Assembly (NCBI GenBank): GCA_900320815.1
Contig: ONTY01000057.1
Span: forward strand, 1 to 7,280
Reading direction: 5' to 3'
DNA from: an uncultured Pseudomonadota bacterium
GTDB lineage: Bacteria > Pseudomonadota > Gammaproteobacteria > Burkholderiales > Burkholderiaceae_C
Length of the DNA stretch: 7,280 nucleotides
In this document: in pieces, positions 1 through 5,532 of the stretch
Numbering within the stretch: the stretch's first letter is position 1
Layout: each line of letters opens with the position of its first letter
Notes under the pieces: generated by a model
Databases searched by the model: none
The model's input: the letters and a program-made list of their open reading frames with translations, nothing else
Told to the model about the DNA's origin: nothing
Position numbers and translations under genes: made by a program

Positions 1-38
1 CGGTGCTGGATATTGGCCCATTTGCTGTGCCCTGACAT
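1..38 (-). CDS. yebC: YebC/PmpR-family transcriptional regulator or translation factor, N-terminal codons only
   Basis: Read on the minus strand, the first 38 bases give an ATG followed by SGHSKWANIQH and two bases of a further codon. This matches the highly conserved N-terminus of the YebC/PmpR/TACO1 family (M-A/S-G-H-S-K-W-A-N-I-x-H). An AAGGAA ribosome-binding site lies at 47-52, eight bases before the start, which supports a genuine gene start. Family members are cytoplasmic proteins of about 240 residues. They have been described as DNA-binding regulators (PmpR) and more recently as factors that help ribosomes through proline-rich stretches. Everything after residue 12 lies outside the window, so integrity cannot be judged. 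The gene is divergent from the HerA-like ATPase and shares an 83-base promoter region with it. The fragment is very short, but motif plus ribosome-binding site make the call fairly safe. Confidence 0.85.
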   Translation of the reverse strand, partial: MSGHSKWANIQH

Positions 39-57
39 AGGGTGTATTCCTTGTGCT

Positions 58-86
58 TTGAAAGGTGAAAATCGGGCGCGGATTTT
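58..86 (+). promoter_or_regulatory. weak candidate promoter of the HerA-like gene
   Basis: TTGAAA (58-63) matches five of six -35 consensus bases. It is followed after 17 bases by GATTTT (81-86), a poor -10 with three of six matches. It is the best plus-strand candidate in the divergent spacer, and it overlaps the candidate yebC promoter. If both are used, the two genes would compete for polymerase. Confidence 0.2.
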
Positions 87-109
87 ACGTTTCACCCCTC
101 GTGCTCCAA
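82..109 (-). promoter_or_regulatory. candidate promoter of yebC
   Basis: On the minus strand, TAAAAT (82-87) differs from the -10 consensus at one base. It lies 16 bases from a weak -35-like TTGGAG (104-109). Transcription would start near 75 and give a leader of roughly 37 bases before the yebC ATG. The -35 element overlaps the ribosome-binding site of the divergent HerA-like gene. This is a pattern call only. Confidence 0.35.
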
Positions 110-113
110 GGAG
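108..113 (+). promoter_or_regulatory. ribosome-binding site that sets the HerA-like start
   Basis: AAGGAG lies eight bases before the ATG at 122. The same reading frame stays open back to a GTG at 65, but that codon has no comparable ribosome-binding site, and the extra 19 residues would run through the divergent promoter region. The ATG at 122 is therefore preferred. Confidence 0.8.
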
Positions 114-121
114 TTTTGCCC

Positions 122-1675
122 ATGCCTGCTTCTCCCATTGAACTTGCCCGCAGCACTGCTGACGGCGCCTCCTGCCTGCTGCTGCCCGCGCTGGCCAACC
201 GCCACGGCCTCGTTGCCGGTGCAACTGGCACGGGCAAAACCGTGACGCTGCAAAAACTCGCTGAAAGTTTCAGCGCGCTTGGCGTGCCCGTGTTTGTTTC
301 TGACGCCAAGGGTGACCTGAGCGGCATCGGCGCCGCCGGCAGCATTGGCGGCAAGCTGGCCGAGACGCTGCAGGCGCGAGGCTTGCCGGCGCCGCAGCCT
401 GGCGCCTGCCCGGTCACGTTCTGGGACGTCTTTGGCGAACGCGGCCACCCTGTGCGCGCCACCATCAGCGCGATGGGACCGCTGCTGCTCTCGCGGCTGC
501 TGGAGCTCAACGACACGCAGTCCGGCGTGCTCACGCTGGCGTTCAAGATTGCCGATGACGACGGCTTGCTGCTGCTGGACCTCAAAGACCTGCGCGCCAT
601 GCTGCAGCACGTGGGCGAGCACTCGCGCGAGTTCAGCCGCGAATACGGCACCATCTCCAAGGCGAGCATCGGGGCGATACAGCGCGCGCTGCTGGCGCTG
701 GGCGAGCAGGGAGCGGACAAGTTTTTTGGCGAGCCGGCGCTGGATTTGGCCGACATGATGCAAACCGTGCAGACTGCGAACGGGACGCGCGGCGTGGTCA
801 ACGTGCTTGCCGCCGAGCGCCTGCTCTCTGCCCCGCGTCTGTATGCCACCTTCTTGCTGTGGATGCTCTCGGAACTCTACGAGAGCCTGCCCGAAGTGGG
901 CGACCAGGACAAACCCAAGTTCGTCTTCTTCTTTGACGAAGCGCACCTGCTGTTCCGCGACGCCCCACGCGCGCTGATGGAGCGCGTGGAACTCGTTGTG
1001 CGGCTGATTCGCTCCAAAGGTGTGGGTGTGTATTTCGTGACGCAAAACCCCACCGACGTGCCCGACACCGTGCTCTCGCAGCTGGGCAATCGCGTGCAGC
1101 ACGCACTGCGGGCATTCAGTGCCCGCGACCAAAAAGCCGTGCGCGCCTGCGCGCAGACCATGCGTCCCAACCCCGCCTTTGACACTGAGAAAACCATCAC
1201 CGAACTGGGCACGGGCGAGGCGCTCATCAGCGTGCTGGACGCCAAAGGCACCCCCGGCATCACGCAGCGCGCCTGGGTCATCCCGCCCGGCAGCCGCATC
1301 GGCCCGCTCACGGACGATGAGCGCGCCGCCGCCATGCGCACTTCACTGGTTGCCGGCGTCTACGACACGCCCGTTGACCGCGAATCTGCCTACGAGTTGC
1401 TGCTCAACCGCCAGGCCAGCGCCAGCACTGGCAGCGCCCCCGCCGCACCCGGCGCCGCTGCGCCGCAGCAGCACACGGGTGAAGACGGCGCCGGACTGCT
1501 TGGCCAGCTTGCCACCGCTGGCAAAGAAGCCTTGTTTGGTCGCACCGGCCCGCGCGGCGGTCACTACGACGGCATGGTGCAACGTGCCGTGAAAAGTGAA
1601 ATGCGCCGCATCGGGCGCAACCTGCTGCGCGGCGCCCTCGGCAGCTTGCTGGGCGGCAGCGGCAAGCGGCGCTGA
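122..1675 (+). CDS. HerA-like helicase/ATPase, DUF853 (YjgR) family
   Basis: Predicted cytoplasmic P-loop ATPase of 517 residues in the FtsK/HerA superfamily. Seen directly: Walker A GATGTGKT at 33-40, Walker [10 protein letters not shown] with Asp272 and Glu273, a sensor-like VTQNP at 306-310, and a conserved [12 protein letters not shown] at 321-332 whose Arg324 could be the arginine finger. A Pro/Ala/Ser-rich low-complexity linker at about 431-450 leads to a basic C-terminal tail (about 487-517). This layout is typical of E. coli YjgR and the proteobacterial DUF853 family, which run to about 500 residues, so the gene looks full length. HerA proteins form hexameric rings and often pump DNA with the nuclease NurA. 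No NurA partner is present here, and the cellular role of the DUF853 branch is not established. The gene is monocistronic: a divergent yebC lies upstream and a strong terminator follows. The family call is firm; the function is inferred. Confidence 0.9.
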   Translation: MPASPIELARSTADGASCLLLPALANRHGLVAGATGTGKTVTLQKLAESFSALGVPVFVSDAKGDLSGIGAAGSIGGKLAETLQARGLPAPQPGACPVTFWDVFGERGHPVRATISAMGPLLLSRLLELNDTQSGVLTLAFKIADDDGLLLLDLKDLRAMLQHVGEHSREFSREYGTISKASIGAIQRALLALGEQGADKFFGEPALDLADMMQTVQTANGTRGVVNVLAAERLLSAPRLYATFLLWMLSELYESLPEVGDQDKPKFVFFFDEAHLLFRDAPRALMERVELVVRLIRSKGVGVYFVTQNPTDVPDTVLSQLGNRVQHALRAFSARDQKAVRACAQTMRPNPAFDTEKTITELGTGEALISVLDAKGTPGITQRAWVIPPGSRIGPLTDDERAAAMRTSLVAGVYDTPVDRESAYELLLNRQASASTGSAPAAPGAAAPQQHTGEDGAGLLGQLATAGKEALFGRTGPRGGHYDGMVQRAVKSEMRRIGRNLLRGALGSLLGGSGKRR

Positions 1676-1714
1676 ATCACGCACTGCGGCAGAGCAGCAG
1701 AAAATTCTGAGTAT

Positions 1715-1758
1715 CAGCGCATTGCCCGCCAAAGTTGCGGGTAATGCGCTGTTTTATT
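1715..1758 (+). terminator. intrinsic terminator of the HerA-like gene
   Basis: A 15-base arm (1715-1729) pairs with 1737-1751 across a 7-base loop. All positions pair, one of them as G-U, so the stem is perfect only in the plus-strand RNA. TTTTATT follows at 1752-1758. It begins 40 bases after the stop codon at 1673-1675. The minus-strand side lacks a U tract, so it works in one direction. Confidence 0.85.
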
Positions 1759-1866
1759 GGTGAGTATTTAATACAGCACCTTCCCGATGCAAAATACTCC
1801 TCAATACAGTTGTTCCTTTCCCGCAATTCATGCTGGCACAAAAGGAATACTCATAGAGAAAAACCA

Positions 1867-1902
1867 ACAAAAAAGGCTCTCCCTTTTTCGCGGGAGAGCC
1901 TT
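1867..1902 (-). terminator. intrinsic terminator of the DASS transporter gene
   Basis: AAGGCTCTCCC (1873-1883) and GGGAGAGCCTT (1892-1902) form an 11-base-pair perfect stem with an 8-base loop. Reading the minus strand, the stem is followed by a run of six T (1874-1869). It starts 38 bases beyond the transporter stop at 1941-1943. Confidence 0.9.
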
Positions 1903-1940
1903 GTGCTGTGCGCGCCAGCGGCGCTGCGCGTGTGCACACC

Positions 1941-3380
1941 TTACAGCAGCACGAGCAAGCCCCAGATGCTTAGCAAAAGGGCAGAGAGGGGGGCGAGCAC
2001 CAGACCCGCGTGCACCATGTCGGACTGCTTCACGTGCCCGCTGCCAAAGACGATGGCATTCGGCGGCGTAGCTACCGGCATCATGAAGGCAAACGACGCC
2101 CCCACGCCAATCATCATCACCAGCGTGTCTTTGGGCATTCCCATCTGCTGGGCGATGGAGGAAAACACCGGCACCAGCAGCGCGGCGCTGGCGGTGTTGC
2201 TCGTGAACTCGGTCAAGGCAATGATGAACAGCGCCGTGCCCAGCATCACCAGGAAAGGCGTGGTGTGGCTGAGCGCAGCGGCTACGGCGTTGCCCAGCAC
2301 CGCAGCAGCGCCCGAGCTCTGGAGCACCGCTGAGAGCGTCAGCCCGCCGCCAAACAGCAGCAGCACGCCCCATTCGGTGCCCGCCGAAATCTGCTGCCAA
2401 CTCGCCAGCCCCAGCGTGGCCACGGCGATGATGGCGGCGATGGCGATAAACGTATCGGGCGCGGTGATGCCCAGCCCCTGCTTGACCAGCTTGTCGCTGA
2501 ATATCCACGTCAGCGCCGTAAGGGCAAACACCACAATGGTCATCACGCGCCGCGGCGTCCAGGGAATCTCTTCAAACGGAATCTCAATGCGGCGGTTGAG
2601 CTTGGGGCGCAGCATCAGCCACAGCACGCCCACCATCACAGGCAGCATGAAGAACACGATTGGCAGCCCGTACTTCATCCACGTCGCAAAATCGATGCCC
2701 AGCGCCTGCGCCGCAATCACGTTAGGCGGCGAGCCAACCAGGGTGCCCAGCCCACCGATGCTGGCTGAATACGCAATGCCCAGCAAGATAAACACGCGCA
2801 CGCCGCGCTCCTCCTCGCTGTTGCCCACGTGCTCAATGATGCCCAGCGCCAGCGGCAGCATCATGGCCGCTGTGGCCGTGTTGCTGATCCACATGGACAG
2901 CCCGGCCGTAACAGCCAGCAGCAGCAGCACCGCCAGCCCCAGATGCGAGCCAGACAGCCGCATCAGATAAAACGCAATCTTGCGGTCGAGCTTTTGCACG
3001 TGCAGCGCCGTGGCAATGGCAAAGCCGCCGAAGAACAGGAAGATGGTGGGGTCGGCGAAGGCAGTGAGCGTCTTTTTGGTGTTGAAGCTCTCAAAGCCCA
3101 GCAGCAGCACGCCCACAGGCACCAGCAGCGCCGTAATCGTGGTGTGCACCGCCTCGGTCAGCCACATGATGGCGATGAAGGTCAGCAGCGTCAGCCCTTT
3201 ACGCGGGGCTGGCTCCAGCCCTCCCATGAGCGAGTAGACCAGCCAACTCACCGCCAGCGCCGCCGCAAAGATGATCAGACCGCGCCGCATCCGCGTGGGC
3301 GCCACGGCAGTGCCGCGCTCGGCAATGGAAACGTCCTCAACGATGATTTTTTCGTCAGGAGCCAGGGGGGAAGCGTTCAT
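1941..3380 (-). CDS. DASS/SLC13-family sodium-coupled dicarboxylate transporter
   Basis: Inner-membrane symporter of 479 residues, predicted to import C4-dicarboxylates such as succinate, malate or fumarate with Na+. Both signature SNT motifs of the family are visible: SNTATAAMMLP starting at Ser166 and TEFTSNTASAALLVP with Ser394-Thr396. In VcINDY these motifs line the sodium and substrate sites. Each is followed by a conserved loop, GTLVGSPPN (212-220) and ATPPNAIVFG (437-446), giving the expected inverted-repeat architecture. The first 32 residues are polar and probably cytoplasmic. Hydrophobic segments then run from about 33 to the C-terminus, with some 11 to 13 membrane or hairpin stretches. 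Length fits the family. The ATG at 3380 is chosen because AGGA lies nine bases upstream; the frame is open a further 96 codons, but that extension is Cys/Arg-rich and not transporter-like. Exact substrate cannot be read from sequence, and other anions are possible. It is monocistronic, with a terminator behind and a CRP-type site ahead. Confidence 0.92.
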   Translation of the reverse strand: MNASPLAPDEKIIVEDVSIAERGTAVAPTRMRRGLIIFAAALAVSWLVYSLMGGLEPAPRKGLTLLTFIAIMWLTEAVHTTITALLVPVGVLLLGFESFNTKKTLTAFADPTIFLFFGGFAIATALHVQKLDRKIAFYLMRLSGSHLGLAVLLLLAVTAGLSMWISNTATAAMMLPLALGIIEHVGNSEEERGVRVFILLGIAYSASIGGLGTLVGSPPNVIAAQALGIDFATWMKYGLPIVFFMLPVMVGVLWLMLRPKLNRRIEIPFEEIPWTPRRVMTIVVFALTALTWIFSDKLVKQGLGITAPDTFIAIAAIIAVATLGLASWQQISAGTEWGVLLLFGGGLTLSAVLQSSGAAAVLGNAVAAALSHTTPFLVMLGTALFIIALTEFTSNTASAALLVPVFSSIAQQMGMPKDTLVMMIGVGASFAFMMPVATPPNAIVFGSGHVKQSDMVHAGLVLAPLSALLLSIWGLLVLL

Positions 3381-3498
3381 ATTGGCTTTTCCTTTTTGCT
3401 GTGTGCAGCGCCTGCACTGCCAAGCACGTGAAGCTGCTGCGTTATTCGGACAAAGCAAGCGGGGGATTCTGGGTATTGCACGCCTGCCGCACTGCAAC

Positions 3499-3504
3499 AT
3501 TATG
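3499..3504 (-). promoter_or_regulatory. candidate -10 element for the DASS transporter
   Basis: CATAAT read on the minus strand matches five of six bases of TATAAT. It lies four bases downstream of the CRP-type palindrome. The hexamer 17 bases upstream (AGATGT) is a poor -35, as would be expected for an activator-dependent promoter or a false match. Confidence 0.25.
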
Positions 3505-3508
3505 AGGT

Positions 3509-3524
3509 TGTGAACATCCTCACA
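3509..3524. promoter_or_regulatory. CRP/FNR-superfamily operator (TGTGA-N6-TCACA)
   Basis: The 16 bases TGTGAACATCCTCACA carry both CRP half-sites without a mismatch. The centre lies about 136 bases upstream of the transporter ATG. A -10-like CATAAT on the minus strand (3499-3504) abuts it, although no good -35 accompanies it. If that -10 is used, the site would sit inside the promoter and favour repression. If transcription starts farther downstream, activation is possible. Catabolite control of a C4-dicarboxylate transporter makes biological sense, but which CRP-like protein binds here is unknown. Confidence 0.55.
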
Positions 3525-3674
3525 TCTTCGCAAACGCCATAAAACAGCCCTTGGCCGCCCCAAGTGCTGCTGCGGCGCAACATAGAGGAACGGTGAAGCG
3601 TCCAGGAGTTGTGTTTCAGCAACGCGCCAGCCTTGCAATGCGCCTCCACAACACTGCACGCCATTCATATACCC

Positions 3675-3724
3675 ATAGCATCAATCTACTATTTACGGCA
3701 TAAAAAGCGGGCATTCAATGCTAT
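3675..3724. repeat. inverted repeat ATAGCAT / ATGCTAT in an AT-rich segment
   Basis: ATAGCAT at 3675-3681 and its exact reverse complement ATGCTAT at 3718-3724 are 36 bases apart. Similarity continues imperfectly inward (CAAT against TTGAAT). The surrounding 80 bases are clearly more AT-rich than the flanking DNA. This could be a regulatory region with paired operator half-sites, but no bound protein can be named. Confidence 0.4.
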
Positions 3725-3731
3725 ACACTGA

Positions 3732-3902
3732 TTATATATCCGCTTGCTTGACTTTCAGCTTGCCGCCGGTGCCCGTGGCCTCTTGCGGCTGGTCGCTCCT
3801 GGCGGCATCCACCAGATTTTTGTACGCAGCCATCATGGCAAAAACCAGCGCCTTGCCGCGCGGCGTTTTGGAATATGCGCCCAGCCTGCCAACTCCAAAT
3901 AC
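3732..3902 (-). pseudogene. orphan C-terminal coding remnant, possibly CsgG/HfaB-like
   Basis: A minus-strand frame of 56 codons ends at a TAA (3732-3734) and stays open back to a TGA at 3945-3947. It shows the G/C-rich third-position pattern of the neighbouring genes. Its peptide includes GRLGAYSKTPRGKAL, then AAYKNLVDAARSD and a final GTGGKLKV. From memory, this resembles the C-terminal end of CsgG/HfaB-type (LpoB-like) lipoproteins of betaproteobacteria, where a Y-x-x-T-x-x-G-K segment, a helix ending LV-x-A-x-R and a G-x-G-G-x-L-x-V tail occur together. No upstream part of such a protein exists, because tatD occupies that DNA on the other strand and residues before about 3902 look unrelated. 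A decayed 3' fragment is the favoured reading. An alternative is a small protein of 34 residues starting at the tandem ATG (3836 or 3833), which has no good ribosome-binding site. Family assignment is tentative. Confidence 0.35.
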
Positions 3903-3905
3903 CGG

Positions 3906-3919
3906 GCGCCTGCAGGCGC
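3906..3919. repeat. 14-base perfect GC palindrome upstream of tatD
   Basis: GCGCCTGCAGGCGC is its own reverse complement. CTGCAG recurs immediately after it (3919-3924). It sits at the point where the orphan remnant stops resembling protein and 40 bases before the tatD start. No T tract follows, so it is not an obvious terminator. Confidence 0.4.
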
Positions 3920-3958
3920 TGCAGCACCATACTGCGCTGCTTTTTCACCACAGCACAC

Positions 3959-4795
3959 ATGAATATCTGGATCGACACCCACTGCCACCTGGACGCGCCC
4001 GAACTGGCCGCTGTCCGTGCCGCCATGCGCGCTGCTGCCGCTGCGGCGGGCGTGCGCTTGTGCGTCATTCCGGCGGTGACGCACGCCAGCCTGGGCGCTG
4101 TGCGCGAAGTGGCGCGCGCAGGTGGCGATGCGTACGCACTGGGGCTGCACCCGCTGTATGTGGCGCGCCATGACACAGCGGCGCTGCAGGCACTGGAAGC
4201 GGCGCTGGATGCCGCGCGGGGTGATGCGCGGCTGGTGGCCATTGGCGAAATCGGGCTGGACGCCTTTGTGCCCGCACTGCGCCAGCCCGGCGCCTGGCAG
4301 CGACAGCTTGAGGTGCTGCGCGCGCAGCTGCGCCTGGCGCGCCGCCATGCGCTGCCCGTGCTGCTGCACACAAGGCGCGCTGTGGACGCCGTGCTGCACG
4401 AGTTGCGCTGCATTGAAGTGCCCGGCGGTGGCATCGCACACGCCTTTTCTGGCAGCGCGCAGCAGGCGCACGCTTTTCTGTCGCTGGGCTTCAAACTGGG
4501 CTTTGGTGGCGCCTGCACCTTCCCGCGCGCCACGCGGCTGCGCCAACTCGCCGCCGCGCTGCCCGCAGACGCCATCGTCATGGAAACAGACGCGCCCGAC
4601 ATCCCGCCGCAGTGGCTGTATGTCAATGCCGCCGCACGCGCCGCCGGCCAGCCGCAGCCGCCCAACTCACCTCTTGAACTGCCGCGCATCGGCGCCGAAG
4701 TCGCCGCGCTGCGCGGCGTGCCCCCCGCAGCATGGGCGGCACAAAGCAGCGCCAACGCCCTCGCTGCCCTGCCGCGTCTGGCGTCCCTTATCTAG
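3959..4795 (+). CDS. tatD: TatD-family metal-dependent hydrolase/DNase
   Basis: Cytoplasmic TIM-barrel metallohydrolase of 278 residues, the usual TatD/YcfH length. All expected metal ligands are visible: His8 and His10 in DTHCHLD, Glu97 in AIGEIGLD, His137 in LLHTRR, His161 in HAFSGS and Asp211 in METDAPD. The conserved GLHP lies at 62-65. Family members are Mg2+-dependent 3'-5' exonucleases acting on single-stranded DNA and RNA and have been linked to DNA repair. The historic tie to Tat secretion is only by gene position in E. coli. The ATG at 3959 is chosen because it gives the canonical N-terminus MNIWIDTHCHLD, but no convincing ribosome-binding site precedes it. The frame is open upstream to 3875 without family-like sequence. 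The next gene starts 70 bases downstream on the same strand with no terminator between, so readthrough into uspA is possible. Which TatD paralogue this is cannot be settled. Confidence 0.93.
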   Translation: MNIWIDTHCHLDAPELAAVRAAMRAAAAAAGVRLCVIPAVTHASLGAVREVARAGGDAYALGLHPLYVARHDTAALQALEAALDAARGDARLVAIGEIGLDAFVPALRQPGAWQRQLEVLRAQLRLARRHALPVLLHTRRAVDAVLHELRCIEVPGGGIAHAFSGSAQQAHAFLSLGFKLGFGGACTFPRATRLRQLAAALPADAIVMETDAPDIPPQWLYVNAAARAAGQPQPPNSPLELPRIGAEVAALRGVPPAAWAAQSSANALAALPRLASLI

Positions 4796-4865
4796 ACAGC
4801 GTGCAGCGTGGAAGGCGACAATGTGCCCTGCATCCCTTCCGTAAACAAAAAAGGAGCACATCGCC

Positions 4866-5315
4866 ATGTTCAAGCACATCCTCGTACCCGTTGACGGCTC
4901 GCCCACTTCGCTCTCGGCTGTGGACGCCGCCGCCGCAATGGCCACCGCCTTTGGCAGCACCGTCACCGCCATCTACGTGATTGACCCCTACCCGTTCACC
5001 GGCGTGGGCGCGGACTTCTCCTACGGGCAAGACCAGTATCTGAAAGCCGCGCACGCCGAGGCTGACAGCGCGCTGGGCGCCGTCTCCTCGCGCCTGGACG
5101 GCAGCGGCACCGTGGTGAACACGCGCATCGTGGAGTCGCACACGCCCTGGCGCGGCATCCTGGACGCCGTTGCCGACGCGGGCGCCGACATCATCATCAT
5201 GGGATCGCACGGGCGCCGTGGGCTGGAAAAACTCGTGCTCGGCAGCGTGGCGCAGCGCGTGCTCACCCACGCCAAAGTGCCCGTACTCGTGGTGCAGGGG
5301 GCGACGAAAGAATAA
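4866..5315 (+). CDS. universal stress protein, UspA family
   Basis: Single-domain cytoplasmic Usp protein of 149 residues with a Rossmann-like alpha/beta fold. The N-terminal strand HILVPVDGS contains the conserved Asp10. The C-terminal nucleotide-binding motif G-x2-G-x9-G-S is intact (Gly113, Gly116, Gly126, Ser127), within MGSHGRRG and LGSVAQRV, so this is predicted to be an ATP-binding type rather than a classical UspA that lacks the motif. The final strand VPVLVVQ is also typical. Such proteins usually dimerise and are induced by starvation, low oxygen or other stress; the particular stress here is unknown. The start is well supported by AAGGAG nine bases upstream (4851-4856). The gene lies 70 bases behind tatD and ends at a strong terminator. 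No clear promoter was found in the gap. Confidence 0.94.
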   Translation: MFKHILVPVDGSPTSLSAVDAAAAMATAFGSTVTAIYVIDPYPFTGVGADFSYGQDQYLKAAHAEADSALGAVSSRLDGSGTVVNTRIVESHTPWRGILDAVADAGADIIIMGSHGRRGLEKLVLGSVAQRVLTHAKVPVLVVQGATKE

Positions 5316-5344
5316 AGCGCCCTGCCCTTTTTGAGAAAACCGCC

Positions 5345-5376
5345 AAAAGCCGCGCCGCCCGCGCGGCTTTTTTATT
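5345..5376 (+). terminator. intrinsic terminator of uspA
   Basis: AAAAGCCGCGC (5345-5355) pairs perfectly with GCGCGGCTTTT (5361-5371) across a 5-base loop. Its T tract runs to 5373 and is followed by ATT. It begins 30 bases after the uspA stop. The A-rich left arm could also act weakly in reverse, but no minus-strand gene ends near it. Confidence 0.9.
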
Positions 5377-5401
5377 GGGAAATGTTTATTAAATATGGCC
5401 C

Positions 5402-5416
5402 CCCAGCACTGCTGGG
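5402..5416. repeat. 15-base palindrome CCCAGCA-c-TGCTGGG
   Basis: Two 7-base arms flank a single C. It lies in the AT-rich convergent spacer just after the uspA terminator. No T tract follows on either strand. It may be an RNA hairpin in the 3' region or a protein site; nothing in the sequence decides between these. Confidence 0.4.
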
Positions 5417-5467
5417 CGCAGACATTCAGAAACTGGAAAATATGGCACACAGAACCATGCTCTTCAC

Positions 5468-5530
5468 GGGTATACTTTAATTGCCGGTATAACTTGCGGG
5501 CAACAATTATTCAGATATAGGGGTATAGTT
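5468..5530. repeat. three spaced GGTATA repeats in an AT-rich spacer
   Basis: GGTATACTT (5469-5477), GGTATAACTT (5486-5495) and GGTATAGTT (5522-5530) share the core GGTATA with a following TT. Their starts are 17 and 36 bases apart. They lie in the 155-base spacer between the uspA terminator and the end of the rnfB-like gene, where no gene start is recognised. The spacing places copies near the same helix face only approximately. A regulator site or a missed small gene is possible. Confidence 0.4.
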
Positions 5531-5532
5531 AT

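Larger units (their letters stand above)
3381..3958. other. long divergent intergenic region between the transporter and tatD
   Basis: These 578 bases hold no complete, recognisable gene. Next to the transporter are its ribosome-binding site (3390-3393) and the CRP-type palindrome with its -10-like element. From 3525 to 3660 I see nothing beyond a small CTTGG-ccgcc-CCAAG hairpin (3550-3564) and a 36-codon GTG-initiated open frame (3593-3703) with no family resemblance. From 3661 to 3740 the base composition becomes AT-rich and includes an inverted repeat. From 3732 to 3902 the minus strand carries an orphan coding-like frame. A GC palindrome (3906-3919) and about 40 further bases lead to tatD. 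Confidence 0.6.

Noticed and set aside
92..1132. Long minus-strand frames opposite the HerA-like gene
   Set aside because: The peptides are His/Gln/Arg-rich without family resemblance. The plus-strand frame carries intact Walker motifs.
1762..1852. GAGTATT / AATACTC repeats in the convergent spacer
   Set aside because: Short 7 to 8-base matches between two terminators with no gene start nearby; nothing ties them to a function.
1735..2970. 411-codon plus-strand open frame opposite the transporter gene
   Set aside because: Its translation is Ser/Thr/Met-rich with no recognisable motif. It is antisense to a gene with clear DASS signature motifs and starts inside a terminator, so it is a by-product of codon bias.
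3381..3668. N-terminal extension of the transporter by 96 codons
   Set aside because: The extension is Cys/Arg/Gln-rich, unlike the family, and spans the CRP-type site. The ATG at 3380 has a good ribosome-binding site.
3593..3703. 36-residue GTG-started plus-strand frame with GAGG just upstream
   Set aside because: The spacing of only four bases is poor, the peptide resembles nothing I know, and it crosses the AT-rich inverted-repeat region.
3721..4755. 344-codon minus-strand frame opposite tatD
   Set aside because: Ala/Ser/Arg-rich and motif-free, while the plus strand shows every TatD metal ligand.
4810..4840. GGAAGG / CCTTCC hairpin between tatD and uspA
   Set aside because: Only six base pairs around a 19-base loop and no T tract, so it is not credible as a terminator or riboswitch.
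5382..5480. 32-residue plus-strand frame starting just after the uspA terminator
   Set aside because: There is no properly spaced ribosome-binding site or promoter and it lies directly behind a strong terminator. It is probably chance, though it covers the 15-base palindrome.
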